DNA of 64,000 bases from Dentipellis sp. KUC8613. Lineage: Eukaryota; Basidiomycota; Agaricomycetes; Russulales; Hericiaceae. Made by a program: the position numbers and the translations under genes. Below the pieces are notes generated by a model. The model saw only the letters and a program-made list of their open reading frames with translations. It searched no databases and was not told the DNA's origin. Positions 35,048 to 48,282 of this stretch are shown one piece after another. Each line of letters starts with the position of its first letter. The first letter of the stretch is position 1. The stretch covers positions 157,213 to 221,212 of the forward strand of contig NSJX01000005.1 in assembly GCA_002286715.1 (NCBI GenBank), written 5' to 3'.

Positions 35048-37937
35048 ATGGCCCCGACACGCGCTCCTCGAACTCAGCGGGCCCAACGCCAGCAACCGCT
35101 CTACGCAGATGAAGACTCCGGAGAAGACACCGAGCGCGATACTCCGAAGGCCCAGCAAGTTCAGAACCTCCGCAAACGCCTCAGCGAGGGGCGCGACCGC
35201 AGCTTTTCTGAAGACCGCGCGCCGCTGAAGGCGGTCAACATCAACGACGACGCAGCCGAGAAGCGGAGACGGAGGAAGAGCGCGAAGGTAGCGGTGCTCG
35301 AGAATGCGGAGGCGGGGCCGTCAAGTGGTGCGAGGGCGGACGGGCAACCGGCGGAGAGCTCGCGCAACGCGCAGGCGAGACAAAAGCAACAGGTGTTGAC
35401 CGTCGTCGAGACCCCCATAGACGTTCCCGCGGGCGTTATGGCGGCAAACTTTGAGGAATGGATGAAGATGGCGATGGACAACGTGAGTGTGTATCTCACC
35501 TCCTGAGAGCTTGTGTTCACGTTCGCCATCTTAGAAAATTAATGCCACGAACTCGTGGAACTTTGCCCTCATCGACTACTTCCATGATATGTCTCTCCTG
35601 CGGAATAATACAGACAATTCTATCAACTTCCAACGCGCGTCCAGCACTTTGGACGGATGTGTCAAGATCTGGACAAGTCGCGTCGACAGCGTCGGCACTG
35701 AGACTGGCAAACTGCTCAGCAATCTCGCCAACGAAGGCAGAGACGACGAAGACGAGGAGGAAGCGGGCTCGGACGCCGGAGAACAGGATCCTTCGCAGCA
35801 GCGGAAACGGAAAGTCCATCGCGCCGAGTCTACATTAGCAAAGAACGCCGCGCAGCTCAAGAGCAAGAAGCTAGAGCTCGAATATAGTGTTGATCCACTG
35901 TTCCGCAAGACCTGCGAGGACTTCGATGAGGGCGGTGCGCATGGGCTGCTCTTGAACCATCTTAGTTTGGGAGTGGGTAGTGAAGGCGCGCTGCGCGTGA
36001 TCTTCGACGCCAGTGACTCCATGGGCAAGGATGGGGAAGAAGACGAGGACATGATTGAACCGGAAGACGATGTGGATTTGGGTCTTCTCCGTCGTATGCA
36101 TATTCTACTTTATTATTTTCAACTTGACTCACGCACGCCTGCAGCTTTTATCCCAGACCTCGACGCCCTCGAATCCCAAACAATTTGTCCGTCTTTAGAA
36201 GGCTTCTCGTTCTCCAAAGACCCCTTCGCATTCGACGAGACGCAACTGTACAGAGACGACACCGTCCACGCAGTGGACGACGATGATGACGACGACGGCT
36301 TCGGTGCACCAGCACCTGACGACTTCGGCATGGACGTCGATGGCGGCGCGCCCGCGCCAGAAGAGGACTTCTTCCAGGGTGATCAAGCCGTAGGTGACGA
36401 CTATGGCGGCGACGGGATGAGCCCCGATACCTTCGGAGAAGACGGCGAGAACGGCTCCGTTGGTGCTCAAGCGCACCATAATGTCGCTACTGGTCCTGGA
36501 GCATTCGTCCCCTTCGATCCACGACGGGCACCGAACGAGCGCGATCTGGTTATGGCTATGGCCGACGCGGATGCAGATGGGGGCATGATGGACTACTTCG
36601 ACCAAAACTTCCTCAAGAACTGGGCTGGACCGGAACATTGGAAGTTGAGAAAAGTTGTCCGGAGACGTGAGTTATCGTTTGTGCAATTTGTTTATGTAGA
36701 ACTGACATGGCTCGAATGCAGCTGAGGCAAACGATCCCAACGCCGCAAAGCCACGACGAGAGCGCAAGGAGGCATTCAAGATCGACTTCCTGTCTGCAAG
36801 TGAAACAGATCTCAAGGAGCAGGCGAAGGAGCTCTTCAAGCCCGTCACTCGAGGCGCAGGCGTGACATTGCCGAAATCCGTCTTCGGCAAGGCCAACGCA
36901 ACAGCCCGGAAGGGCGGCAGAGGCAAGAAGGCTAAGGAGAAGGAGAAGCTCGACGACCATACTCTGCCGGATGATATGCACTTCTCCAGCAGAGAGCTCG
37001 TGACGCTGTTCTTGAAGCCCAAATTCTCGGTTCGTGTTCTACGCTGAGATTCAGAAGGCAGAAGCTGATGTGTTTCATTGCTTTAGCTCAAGATGCGTGG
37101 TCAACGTGTCCGTCTCAATGAGAACGGTGACGGAGAGGTCGACGAGAATTTCTGGGCACAAGCCGCTGCGAATCAGGCTGCCGCCAGAGATGTTGAAGAC
37201 GGCGACGAAAGTAAGCCGCCAGAATTATTGTCTCCCTTCCTGAAGATTGACCAACGAACGCAGCTGGGGAGGCAATTCCTTTCAACACCCAGTTCTTCCA
37301 CGATGACTACGACGATGGTCCCGGCTTTGATGACGGATTCGATGGCGGGGACCCTGCTACTGCTGCTGAACCGGGCGAGCAAGATCTGCTGGCTGCAACA
37401 CAAGGCCAGACGCGGCGCGTTCGCCCGGAAGCAGTCAACTACACCAAGCGGGCGAAGCGCGTCGATGTCCGCAAGCTCAAGGAGAATATCTGGAAGGGCC
37501 TCGACATCATCGTACCAGAGCCGAAGGAAGAAGAGGATGAGGACGATATGGTGAGCATAGGCGATGCTGCTCCTCTTTTTCTCGCCAAGCTAATTATATT
37601 CGTGCGTTTAGGAGACGGATGACCCGAACGCAACAGACCCCAGCGAAGCGCGGGTGTTCAGCAACGTCATCTCGGGTCTCGAGCGATCGTACCCAGAAGA
37701 CAAGCTGTCAGAAATCAGCACAAGCTTCTGCTTCATCTGCCTCCTGCATCTTGCCAACGAGCGGGGGCTGAAGCTCGAGGCCGGCTCCGCAGACAAGATG
37801 GAAGAAGAAGACACGGTGGTCGGCAATATCTGGGATCTGAAGGTCCGTAACACCAGTCCCAGCGTGCGCGTAGCACGATACTTACGATTTGCATTTTTCA
37901 GGTTTACCGCGATCCCAATGCCACCCCCGCAGCATGA
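35048..37937 (+). CDS. BRN1: Condensin subunit 2 (kleisin, Barren family)
   Basis: This kleisin bridges the SMC2-SMC4 ATPase heads of condensin and is needed for mitotic chromosome compaction. The N terminus has an acidic/basic disordered region, then ANFEEWMKMAMDN joined to KINATNSWNFALIDYFHDM, the conserved kleisin-gamma block that contacts SMC2. NFQRASSTLDGCVKIWTSRV and LSVDP-like LEYSVDPLFRKTCEDFDE are strong Barren signatures. Acidic central stretches, GPEHWKLRK, the basic FGKANATARKGGRG region and the C-terminal SFCFICLLHLANERGLKL (winged-helix that binds SMC4) follow. The final exon ends VYRDPNATPAA. About seven introns are present. The protein looks complete (about 870 residues). Confidence 0.93.
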
Positions 37938-38514
37938 TACCAGGGCTCGCCCGTCTACTGTACACCACACCAACCTACCTTATATCTCATTTGTTTTTGA
38001 TTTACTTCCTCGTCTGCTCACCTCGTTTGCCTGTCCTGTCTCCCCAAATGTGATATACAAGCCGCGCTGTGTACCCGCTTTCGTCTATTCCCATCCAGAC
38101 TATTTATCGTTCTATATATCCTTATAGTGCGCACACGACCACACCAGACAAGAAAGGCATGTTGTATAGTCATGTTCCGCTAGGGAACAGGAATTGTAGG
38201 TGTATCTGGGTATATATGTACGTATGTTGGGAATCTTCGGAGCTATGAACGTTGAAATAGAACGTGATACACGACATAAAACAAGAGAGGTCATAGAGGT
38301 AAGGGAATACAAGACTAAGGCTACACGGTTGAGACAGACTGATGAAGATACAGAAGCAAAACCTATTGTTGTGAATAACCGAGAGGAAACCGCGAGGAGA
38401 GTGATGTAGGAGGGAATTGAATTATGGTATGTCGTTCTTGATGTTGTCTTCTTCAACTAGCTTGCACTCCAATCTATCTGCCAGCAAAAAATGTGCCCTC
38501 CGCTCGACGAGGAA
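37938..38514. other. Intergenic, 3' flanks of convergent genes
   Basis: About 580 AT-rich bases between the stop codons of the condensin gene and the small gene on the other strand. No gene was seen. Confidence 0.5.
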
Positions 38515-38966
38515 CTACATCGCCTGGAGGGCAATTTGCGTCGTGCGCCTCGTGCGCGACGCCCGGCGGGGCATGGCCTTGGCCTTGCACGCGGCCCAGA
38601 GGCTCTCGTAGCGGCGCTGATTGCGCGCGGTGAGCTCGCTGAACTCGCCGAACGCCTTGGGTGGGAGCTCGAGGACGTCGTGCGCGGGCATGCTGAAGAT
38701 GTCCGTGTCGGGGAAGATGGTGAGGACGTCGCGCGCGGCGATGCGCGCGCAGGGCGCGTCCGAGGCGAGGAAGACGCGCTCGCCGAACGGCGCGAAGGTG
38801 TACACGTCGAGGAAGCGGTCGCGGTGGTCGTGCGGGCGCGCAGCTGTCGTAGGGTGGAACGAATGTGAGCACGGCATGAGAAGTGGAGCGTAGGACGGGA
38901 CGTACCTTGCACGACCATGACCTGGCGGTGGACGAGGGCAACAGCGACAGATCCGTAGCTCAGCAT
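38515..38966 (-). CDS. Small basic unknown protein
   Basis: Two exons joined across a short intron (donor GTACGT, acceptor CTACGACAG) give about 130 residues. The product reads MLSYGSVAVALVHRQVMVVQ, then RPHDHRDRFLDVYTFAPFG, ERVFLASDAPCARIAARDVL, TIFPDTDIFSMPAHDVLELP and a basic C terminus (RRASRTRRTTQIALQ). Regular alternation of polar and hydrophobic residues and the clean splice support a real gene, but no domain is recognised. A TATA-like element lies about 170 bases upstream of the start. The nearest upstream neighbour is almost 8 kb away. Confidence 0.55.
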
Positions 38967-39133
38967 GATTGTTTGTAAGGCGGGTATAGTTGTGAGGATG
39001 GTGATATGCTACAATTGTGTTGAAGGAGGCAAGAGTCCGGGATGATAACACACCAAAGGAGGGGCGGGGTTAATACAAACGGGGGACGGACAGCGAGCTC
39101 CTGCGATGGAGAAATCCCAGCGTCCGCCCGGGA

Positions 39134-39141
39134 TACTTATA
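39134..39141 (-). promoter_or_regulatory. TATA-like element of the small gene
   Basis: TATAAGTA on the minus strand, about 170 bases upstream of the start codon at 38966, in a suitable place for a core promoter. Confidence 0.4.
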
Positions 39142-42100
39142 CAGCCCGAGGTCATTGTTTTCAAGCATCCGGAGGGGGAAGAAGAATAAGCAGACACTAG
39201 GGGCGTGTCATGCGCGTCGAGAGAACAATAAGGACCGCGCCGTTCGCGGCGACGACGAACAAAAGCAGCTCAAGGCCTTCGCCGCACGTGACCCCGCGAA
39301 CAAGGGCGCGTCCGCATTTGGGCGCGCGTTCTGCTGCATTTGGGCCCTGCGCGTACTTTGCCCCCTCTTCTGCCCGGAAAATTTTCACGCATGTTCTGAT
39401 TCGGAAGGGCGACATTTGTGCGAGCATGCTGCTGTTGTTCTCTGTGGGCGACCTCCCAGAATGCCTCCGCGTCATGACAAGAACCGCCACATCCAGCCAT
39501 TCATGCTACACAGCATCCAGCTAGCCCGAGTCATCCCGCGGCCGAGAATTGGGGACCGCAGTAAGAACAACGTCCTCGCGCCCGGAAACAATTTTTCTTG
39601 GAGCTCTGACCCTCCGACAGTTCAAATCCCTGCAGTTTCACGCTAGCTAAGGCCGCCTAGCAATCCAAATACACTCTCCCAAGGGCGATATTTGCGACCG
39701 CACGACAGCAGCGATGGACCTAGGCCGCCGCCGTCTCCGCGACGTGGTACTCTACTACATCCGCGCTAGCCCAAAAAGCCCCGTCCACAGCCTATCTCCG
39801 TCGCGCAGAGTCAAGTGTCAACTGCCACGATAAGCCGTGCTCCAATGGCAGAGCCTAGATCTGCATTCCCGTCGTCTCTGCCTCCGCGGCGGAGGCTGTG
39901 CGGCGCGATGCGCATGCCATCTGCGCCTGCGCAGCCCGCGCACTGGCAGGCGCGAATAGCATATGCAGATGCAGATGCATCGCACGCGCGCGCCGCGGGG
40001 GTCATGCGCCCCCTCGCCCATCGATCCCGCACGCCTATTCTGAGCGAGCGTCCGCGGGCCCGTTTCCCCATGCAGCTTCATTGGGCACTCCCGACACGTA
40101 CACGTACCGTACGAGTGTATAGTCGTGTCCGCGTTTCACGCATTTGCAATTCGCCCTGACGTGTGCGCGAACGCGAAGCTGGGAGCGGGGCGGGGCAGGC
40201 AGGGCAAAGGGCTGGGGCCTGCGCGCGGACAGGGCGCGGGAGCGCGGGGCGCGGCTCGCGTTTCAGCTCGTAGCACGAGGCGGGCTGCGTAATTGCGCCA
40301 ACGTGTGCGCGGGATCTGGGGTGTCCTAGGGTGCGCCGCGGGCTCGATCGCGCAGCGCGAGGTGTGCATATTGCCGTGTATACCGCCGGCGGGCGACAGA
40401 TCGCGTTCCACGCTGGAAAGCTTGAAGCATATCGCGGATTGCTGTCGCGGATCGATGCAGGGAGCATTCAGATATCGCGCGCTGTGAAACGCCGGGCGAT
40501 GTTGTGTTGCCGCGGCCGCGGCTGCGCGCTAGGACAGACCGTGTACCTGCGTATATTGAAATCGAAACCGAAGAGCTCAGTACATAATGCGTTATGGGCA
40601 GCTGTCATCCCACTCACTGTCAAAGGACTGGGAGGGCCGCGATACGAAGCCAAATGCACATAGCGGATCGATTATTGCTATTGGACAACACGATATGAAG
40701 TTGCAGAGCGGTCATTGGCAGTGCACACTGCTCAGGCTGGCATGCTATGCGGACAATAAAGTGTCAACAGAAACTGTCATTAGCACTGTCAACAAGCCAA
40801 GGACAGGATAAATTCGGATGCAATAGCCAGTGAAGCGTGACGCAGGGGTCCGTAGTTCATCCAACACGGTTTACCCACCGACGCTTCAATCGAGCCCCAA
40901 CGCCGTCCGCTGCGACCCGGCGCGGACGGACATGCGACGACATGTACATACACGCAAGGCATTTGACGTGTACAATTCTTCCGCATCCGGGCAGTGCTTC
41001 GCCGTGTCCGCGAGCCCTGGTCGCTGTCCTTCCACCCAGAAAACGGCACACGTGTTTGCAGCACCGTCCCAGCCGAAGTACCTGGGGCATACGTATAACG
41101 CATAACAAATATGCACTATACCCCGACGGAGAATGTGTCAGGCTCGACGATCGGTCCAATCGCTGCTTCGACACCCACCTACGGCCCATGGCGAAGCCGA
41201 GGCCCATTTGATTTTGGGGACGAAACGTCTGGCGGGCCGTGTAGCGACCCGAAGAAAGAAGGAAGGCAGGAAGAAAGAGGCGTTCGAGGCTCGAAACTGT
41301 GCGATGGCGGCCATATGAACGCATTTGGAGCAGTCTGTAGGGCTAGGCTGCATATTTTTTATGTCACGAAGGATGTGAAGAGGAAACGGCGTGCGCACAC
41401 GTGTGTCTACGAAGCTCGTCTGCTCGTAGCCGAGCTCGTGGGTAGATGAAACAGCGAATTTTGCAACTTGAAGCAATAGTGTTTCGTCTGGCCACTGCGT
41501 CCAAGCGTGTTCCGCTACCACCGCTCCGCCGTCGCACTGTCTGGTCTCCATGGATAATAATGAAAAATTACACCCGGACATAAACCTAGGAGCGCGAGGC
41601 CATTTAATCTCCCAAGCCCGCACGAAGCACTGACAGCGGCTTACAGCTTCGGGCCTAGAGCCTAGGAGCCCCGTGAGTCGTCCATGGGGCCGCACACACC
41701 AACACGAGACCGCCGCGAACCCACACTTATTTTTCCTGGGGGACGCGTCAGCCCTCAGCGTCCAATACTACGAGAAGCGGCGGAGCGTGGGAGGAGATAA
41801 AGACACACGTGAAACGCCGAACACGTACGCTTGACCAATGGCTGGCTATCGCGCGCAGTCACCAGGGCCGCGCCCATGCCAAACCCTCCGCCCAGCGCGA
41901 GCTTCCATACCCATCCACCAACGCCCCCACCACGTTGCATCACGAGCAGACGTCGAGAAGGGCCGACACCGCTTCTTCCACGCCCGTGAATCGGGCAATC
42001 GCGATCGCGGCCGCATGCAGCTACACGAACTGAATGCATCGACGCACCGTCAGGGCGGGGGTGCCCCGCAGAAGCGCACCCCATGCACGACCACCCCTAA

Positions 42101-44757
42101 CACACGAGGCAGCGGGGCGGCATCACATCGCTCGGCGCAACTCCGCGGCACCCCGAGACGCGCATGCGCACACGGGTGCAGAGACACATTAAAACCTTCG
42201 CGTGCGCCTCTGCCGCACGGGGCGGGCGGCGCGGGCCCCGTCCGCCCATCCGTGCCCCCACGAGGCGCACGCCACTGGCAGGGTCGGTGCGCGTCCTCGC
42301 GTTCACCTACGCAGATCCGTCAGCGCGGCGCAGAACGAATGGAAGGGTGCTACGCGGTGTGGTTGAACTTACCTTCCCGGGCGGGCGCAAGAACCTGAAG
42401 AAGCAGTCGTAATCCTGCTTGCTGCGCACGCCGCGCCCCGCTGTCTAGGCCCAGCGGCGTGGGGGATGCCGATACATGTCCTCTTTCCCCCGCTAGGTCT
42501 GATAGGATAGTCATAGGATAAGTGTGCAATCGATGGTGGTGACAAATGATCATGCACCTGTCGTCGAAACACGCGGCACGGGTGGGGGGTGATGGCAACG
42601 GCATGCAATACCCCCCACGTCAGCGGCAAGCGTACAACGTCGGAACAGGGGTGTGCGGGCGCGGGCGTGGATGCGTTGGCTCGGGACCAAGACGTGCGGC
42701 CAAGCCCCGGTTCCAGTCTATAGGCCGCAGGGTCCGATATCACAAGCACTATCACTGCCGGCGGGTCGCCCAGCCTCTGCACAACGTACATCATGCGAAG
42801 CAATGCGCTGACCCACACAGGAAGCACGCCGCGATGCCGCGCACCGAGTATGTCCGAGAGTGACGACACGAGGCTCGCGAAAAACGCGCAAACGTGACCG
42901 CGTGTCGCAGCCAAGGATCACTGGACCCAAAGCGGGCGGGCGCAAGACCGAGCGCACACGGATCTGTCCTCGAGATTGAATGTTAGGCTGCCGTCACGGC
43001 GAGCCGTCGCGCATCATCGCCCGTACGCCCCGCGGGCGCAGGTGCTGGTGCTGGGGACGCGGCGGGACACACGCGTTGATGTCGACGCATGTTCCGTAGG
43101 GAGCCGATGCCCGCCGTGCGGGCCCCCGATCGCGAGCCCTGGGTCGAACACGGTATGTCAGAATCGGGCAGCGCGATGATGAAGAGTGCCTGACGCACTG
43201 CAGCAATTCTGCAAAGAAGCATGGCCTCGATATCTGTATGTTCGCACACAGGGCGCGATGCAGCGCAACGCAGTTACCGCATCGCGCACGCGCCACGTCA
43301 CGGTACAGACAACGCTGCAGGACCCTCCGCGGCCCATCGCACGCCGGGGTGCGCGAGAACAAGCAAGCTGTTGTAGTTGTATGACTAAGGGGTATAGTGG
43401 CTCGGCGAATGCAGGAGGAGGGGACCGTCGAAGCAGCAGTCGGAGGCCAAGTGAGAGCGACAGTCGCCTCTTCGAGCAGGAGCCGAACGCCCCGCGCGTC
43501 TATGTGGCTCACAATCTCCGGTGCCGCGCGCTTGCGGTACGAGCCGCGGGAAACGGCGTCGGTGTCGACCCCTAATATTCCACGACGCACTCTCTAGAAG
43601 CCTTCCGTCCGCGGCGGGGTAATTGGGTGTATGCAAGGGTGCAAGAGCCGGCTAGTGTCCGTCTTTGGATTATTTCCGAGCAGCATGGCGTGGCACCCGA
43701 CGTTCTGTGGAGAAATTGAGGAGAAGATGGGCGCCAACTGGCAATTGGCAAGGCTCGAAGAAGCACGGCAGCTTATCCGATGACGATCTCACGGCATCCT
43801 GAGCACCGCGCCTGAATCTCCCCTAATCTTCTGGATGTGATCCTGTTCGAGACGCGCGACTGTCCCCTTTCGCCGGACGCAACACCTCTATGCACCCACA
43901 AGGCAAGTCGTCCCCGGTCCTGCTGTTGAGCAACCCGGGGCGATGACGATGATGGCGGGCCCCGTACCCACGTCCCCTCAATTAAGTTTGAACCTTCTTC
44001 GAGGCCAAGCGTGTCGACGTGCGCGCAACGCGACAGCCTCATGGCAAGCTGATCAATGAACGAAAATGACCTGCCATAGAAACTCAGGCGAAAGCAACGC
44101 CGGCTTGGGCTAACCTGCGTGCACCTGACCCACGCCCACGGCGCGTGCGATCAGGCAACTCCAGGCGCACGCGTTGGGAACCGCGCACGCCCTCGCCGAC
44201 ACGGGGAGCCGGAGATCGCGATAACCCAGGTCCCTGGGCAACGGCGGCGGCGGTGCAGGGCTCCGTCGAAAATTGGCTGGATGATATGGACGCACGATGG
44301 AAGCAGCGATCAGGCCGACAGCTGCTCATAGCTTCCGCTGGCCTGCAATTGCGAGGCGGTGCGTGGCGGTGTGTGCTGCATGGCCGTGCGTATTCTGCAG
44401 GAAAGAGCAAGGCCCACGCTGTGCGGCGGGAGCAGACGCAAGTGCGCGTCGGCCCCGGCTGCCATTCCCAGCTCGCGTGCGCCGGCCGTCCTTCCAGCGC
44501 CGCAAGCGCGCGCGGGGCGCGCAGGACGCTGTCCGGCAATCTACCGGGGGAGGCTCCCCTTCGCCCTTTGCCCCCTTCCTTCCAAGTTCCCATCGATGCT
44601 CCCCTCGTTGATCATGACATCGCGCAGACGCCCGGGCGCGGACACGCTTTCACCCAGGCGGGCTGCGAGTTTGCCAGAAGGGGCAAGGAGGGCCTACAGC
44701 AGCGGGCAGAAGCAGCCCGCGTTTGGCCACATCTGCCCGCCGGCTCTTGCCTGCTGA

Positions 44758-44805
44758 AATTCCACGATTCCGAGATTCCAGGATTCCAGGATTCCAATCT
44801 TCCAG
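44758..44805. repeat. Short tandem repeat, 8-base unit GATTCCAG
   Basis: About six imperfect copies of an 8-base unit lie head to tail inside the gene-poor region. Confidence 0.8.
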
Positions 44806-45213
44806 TGCCTGCATCAGACGTACAGCCAAGCGCGACTCGGAGTGCGCACGCGCCAGGCCTCGGCCGGCCGCTTGCGCACCGCGAGCGCTGAAACGCAGTA
44901 CCTGTTGGACCGCGGGTGCCGCGCGAGTAGAAAAAAACGAGCATAGACGGGTTGGGCGCGGCACGCTGCGGCTGGAGGAGGGAGTGTTTCACGGGGGGTG
45001 CCGCGTGACGCTTGGCCAACAAGTGGTGCGCGGCGGGACGTTGATCGCGCATGACGCCAGCTGGAGGACCGACAGCTGCAGGCTGCAGGTGTGGAGGCGC
45101 GCGCCGCCGGGCGGGAGACGTGGCCAGGGCGGGCGCGCAGGCCTCTGGGCGAGGGACACGCGCGCCGATCGGGGATTGCGGAGATCTGTGAGTCAACGGA
45201 CCCAAACTGCCGC

Positions 45214-45230
45214 GTACGTATATAACGTAC
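45214..45230. repeat. Perfect palindrome around a TATATAA core
   Basis: GTACGT-ATATA-ACGTAC is an inverted repeat with 6-base arms in the gene-poor region. The core reads TATATAA, so it could serve as a core promoter or a dyad binding site. Confidence 0.6.
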
Positions 45231-46802
45231 AGATAAGATTCGGATCGATATCTCGCAGTCATATCTCGTCTCGGACCTTGACTTGCCTCTCCTCGACGCG
45301 CAGCCCGCAATCAAAATGACTTGGCTCGGAGAGCACTCGACGACAACTCCTGATCCATGATGCAGATGCCAATTTACCCCCGCACGCGCGGCGTGGGGCC
45401 GCAGCCAGTCGCCATGAGCCGATATCGATGCGCAACATCACACTGCCTGACGCGCGTTGACTCCGGATCCGACTTGCGCACCGACCACGTCGTACGCGCT
45501 TGCGGCCGGGGCAGACCACGTCTATCTACCTTCTACCACCTATTCCATCGTAGAAGCCGAATTTTCCACGTTTTCTGCAATATACACGCCCTTCAATGCG
45601 CATTCAATAACACCAAATCGCGCCTTATGAACTAGTTGTATACACATGCGCGTGCGCAGCGCTTCATACCGTCTTATTACTTCTGTCCCAACGCGCCACG
45701 GTATAATTGCGGGCCGGGCGCTTGCTTCCAACGCGACGCGACGCGCGTGGGCGCCTCCGCGACCCTTCGCCTTCTGTCCGGAACCTGCGCGAGCACAATC
45801 ATATGCGCAGAGCCGACGGTGTATATTCCTATTTCCTACACGCCAGCTTCTCGAAAATCGAAGCTCTCTGCATGTACAGTCCACGGCGGATCCCAGCCCG
45901 AGCGCCCCTGGGCTTCGCCGCGGACGTCACGGTCTCCACCCTCCGAGCAATTTCCGTGTCTGCCCCGCGAGCACAGTGGCGATGGCGATGGGGCGATGGG
46001 GACGGCGATGTCCATGTTGATAGGATGGCGTGCAGCTATCAGCTCAGAACGTTATGCCGCGATCGCGGCCGGCCAGCTTCGTGCGGGCGTGGAGCGACGC
46101 GGCACGCCATGGCCACGCACGCACGGATACGTATACGTCGACCAAGCCCACCGTGGCACGCACCCAGTATAGAACCGTAGACGCGCGCTTGCCACGCCCG
46201 GGCGCCCCCTGGCCCGGCACTAATTCCAACTCCAACTCCGTGCAGGTGCAGATCCACACATGTACACCCGCAGCGCGCCAAATCCCATTACGCACACCAT
46301 GAACGCACCAATTGCAATTGCACCATTCCAAACCTCAAACAAGCTTCAGCACCAGCACTTCACACTTATAGCGCGACAGACAGATGTGTTTATGTGTATA
46401 TATGCAGATCACCAGCGATCATGGTATTACGGATTCTAACTATGAATACACAGTGCAGAGCTATGCTACCCCTAGAAGGCTACAGTTCACGCGGAACGCG
46501 GACACCATTAGAGATTATCCAACTAAGCCTCCTCCGGGTATCACAACAAACGGGAGGCCCACTTGGGCAATAGAAAAACAGATAATGCAAGTACGATACC
46601 GATATGTGTTCAAGATGTGTAGAGCCGAGACGGAGACGGAGGAGATAGAGACATGCGTTCGAGAGATAGGAATAGAGGCGAGTTCGACGGCGAGAAACAG
46701 ATGGGGAATCGGGCATTAGGTCGGGGAGCGTGGCGAGGCGAGGAAGAGGGCGGAACCAAGACGGGGTATATGCATCACGGATCGAGCCGGGGCGGGCGCC
46801 CA

Positions 46803-48282
46803 TCAGTGCATGTGACGCGGGTGTGCGAGCTGGAGCTGCGCCTGCCAGCTGCCGCGCGAGACGTGGTCGAGCTGGATGAGGATGAGGTCGAACAGGTCGA
46901 TGTTGGGGCGGCCGACGCGCCACGCGGGGTCGCCGTCCTCCTCCATCGGGCGGTGCTGGTGCTCCTACGCGCGGCGGACGGCGTCAGCAACGGCGCGCGC
47001 GGCGCATGACAGCGGCACGACGTACCTCGATGAAGCGCTTGACGGATTTGGCGACGTTCTTCGCCAGCTTAGCGCGCGTGATGGGCCCGGGCGGGTTGCG
47101 GAAGTCGCGCGTGGGGATCTGGCGAGACCACGGCGCATAGCCAGGCCACTGCAAACGGACATCAGCGTCAGCATCAGCATCAGACTCGCATTGGCAAAGT
47201 GGAAATATGACAGAGGACAGCCTGCGGAGGCGATGTCGAGAAGGCAAAGATGGAATGCGTGCTTACGTTGATGCGGACCGAGATGGAAGGGCCACGTTCC
47301 TTGAACATGAGGTCGTCCCGCCCGAGAAGGTTGCCAAAGCGGTTGTGCATCGCATCTTGCATAGAGATGCCCTGATCGTACTTGGTCACGAAGAGGATCG
47401 ATTCCTCGAGCTTCACCTCCTCCACATAGCGCCGACGGTCGCTTGACGTGTGCGGGCGGTAGCGGCGCTGAGGCACCATCGGGCCTCGGGAGTGTGCGCT
47501 CATAGGGCTGACTTGCGGTCCCGACATCACGGGCGTTGCGATCTGGGGCGCCGACAACTGGAGATCGGAGAAAGGGGAGGGTTTGTTCCGGAACATCATA
47601 GGCTACGCGAGAGAAGGAAAGTATGAGATAAACTTCGTGTCAGAGATGAACAAGTAACGACGGACCTCAGGCACAGGGCGTCCTTGCCAACCATTGGAGA
47701 CTGGCGACGAAGAGACACCGACGTAGCCTTCCGCCGCGAGTGAGTGGGCGGGGGTCGGAGGGGAGGGGTCAATCGTGTTTGGGGACGACATGTAGCCCGT
47801 CGCATGTGGCGAGATGATCCCGGGCGTCATTGGGGTGCGCAGCAATGCCGAATCGGACGGGCCCTGGTCGGAGTACCGCGCGGTGACGGTCGTGTTGACG
47901 TTGATGCGGGGCACATCGTTGTAGAGTGGTGAATGCACAGTGGGATAGTTGGGGGGAGAGTAGTCCAAGTCGAAGGCGCCACCCGGGCCGACGTCGAGGA
48001 GTGGCGTAGTTCCATCAACGTAGAGGTCCTCGAGGAGCGACCCGTAGCTCGACTGAGGTGTTGTGAGCACAGGACATGTCAGACGAGGAGGAAATAGGCT
48101 CACCTGGTCGTTGTCGAGGTGTTGAGTGTCCACGGCATACTAGACGATGGGGCGCGCGGTTAGGGAGGGATGTGGCGCCGGTGATCAAGTATGACTCTTA
48201 CCTCGTTGTGTGGCGCAAACAGGAGAGACTCCTGCGGATCCGAGGGGAAGCTACTTGAGAATGACTCGCGGTCGCTGTACAT
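46803..48282 (-). CDS. Ser/Pro-rich unknown protein of the HVSxGSW family (gene C)
   Basis: Six exons give about 375 residues: MYSDRESFSSSFPSDPQES, a short exon YAVDTQHLDNDQ, then a Ser/Pro/Thr-rich exon with many TP and SP sites. The conserved part follows: KLEESILFVTKYDQGISMQ, DAMHNRFGNLLG, SISVRIN, WPGYAPWSRQIPTRDF, ITRAKLAKNVAKSVKRFIE, AWRVGRP and LIQLDHVSRGSW, ending LAHPRHMH. A clean phase-0 intron precedes the W of WPGY and another follows RFIE. The disordered N terminus and absence of membrane segments suggest a nuclear or cytosolic regulator. Genes A and B at the right end are paralogues of the C-terminal module. I know no named domain for it. The true start could lie in a further upstream exon. 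Confidence 0.75.

Larger units (their letters stand above)
38967..46802. other. 7.8 kb GC-rich region with no recognisable gene
   Basis: Open frames in this stretch occur in all six frames with Arg/Ala/Pro-rich, low-information translations typical of GC-rich noncoding DNA. None shows a domain, consistent splice-linked exons or a paralogue. The region is dense in CpG, CGATCG and CATGCA-type words. It lies between two leftward genes, so it is the 3' flank of one and the 5' flank of the other. A long regulatory region or a long noncoding RNA is possible; I see no transposon ORF or terminal repeats. Confidence 0.5.

Noticed and set aside
39610..39645. B-box-like GTTCAAATCC suggestive of a tRNA gene
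   Set aside because: No A box, acceptor stem or anticodon arm can be formed with the upstream sequence.
44145..44891. 248-codon plus-strand ORF in the GC-rich desert
   Set aside because: Arg/Ala/Pro-rich translation without domain; similar long frames occur on the other strand at the same place, as expected from GC-rich noncoding DNA.
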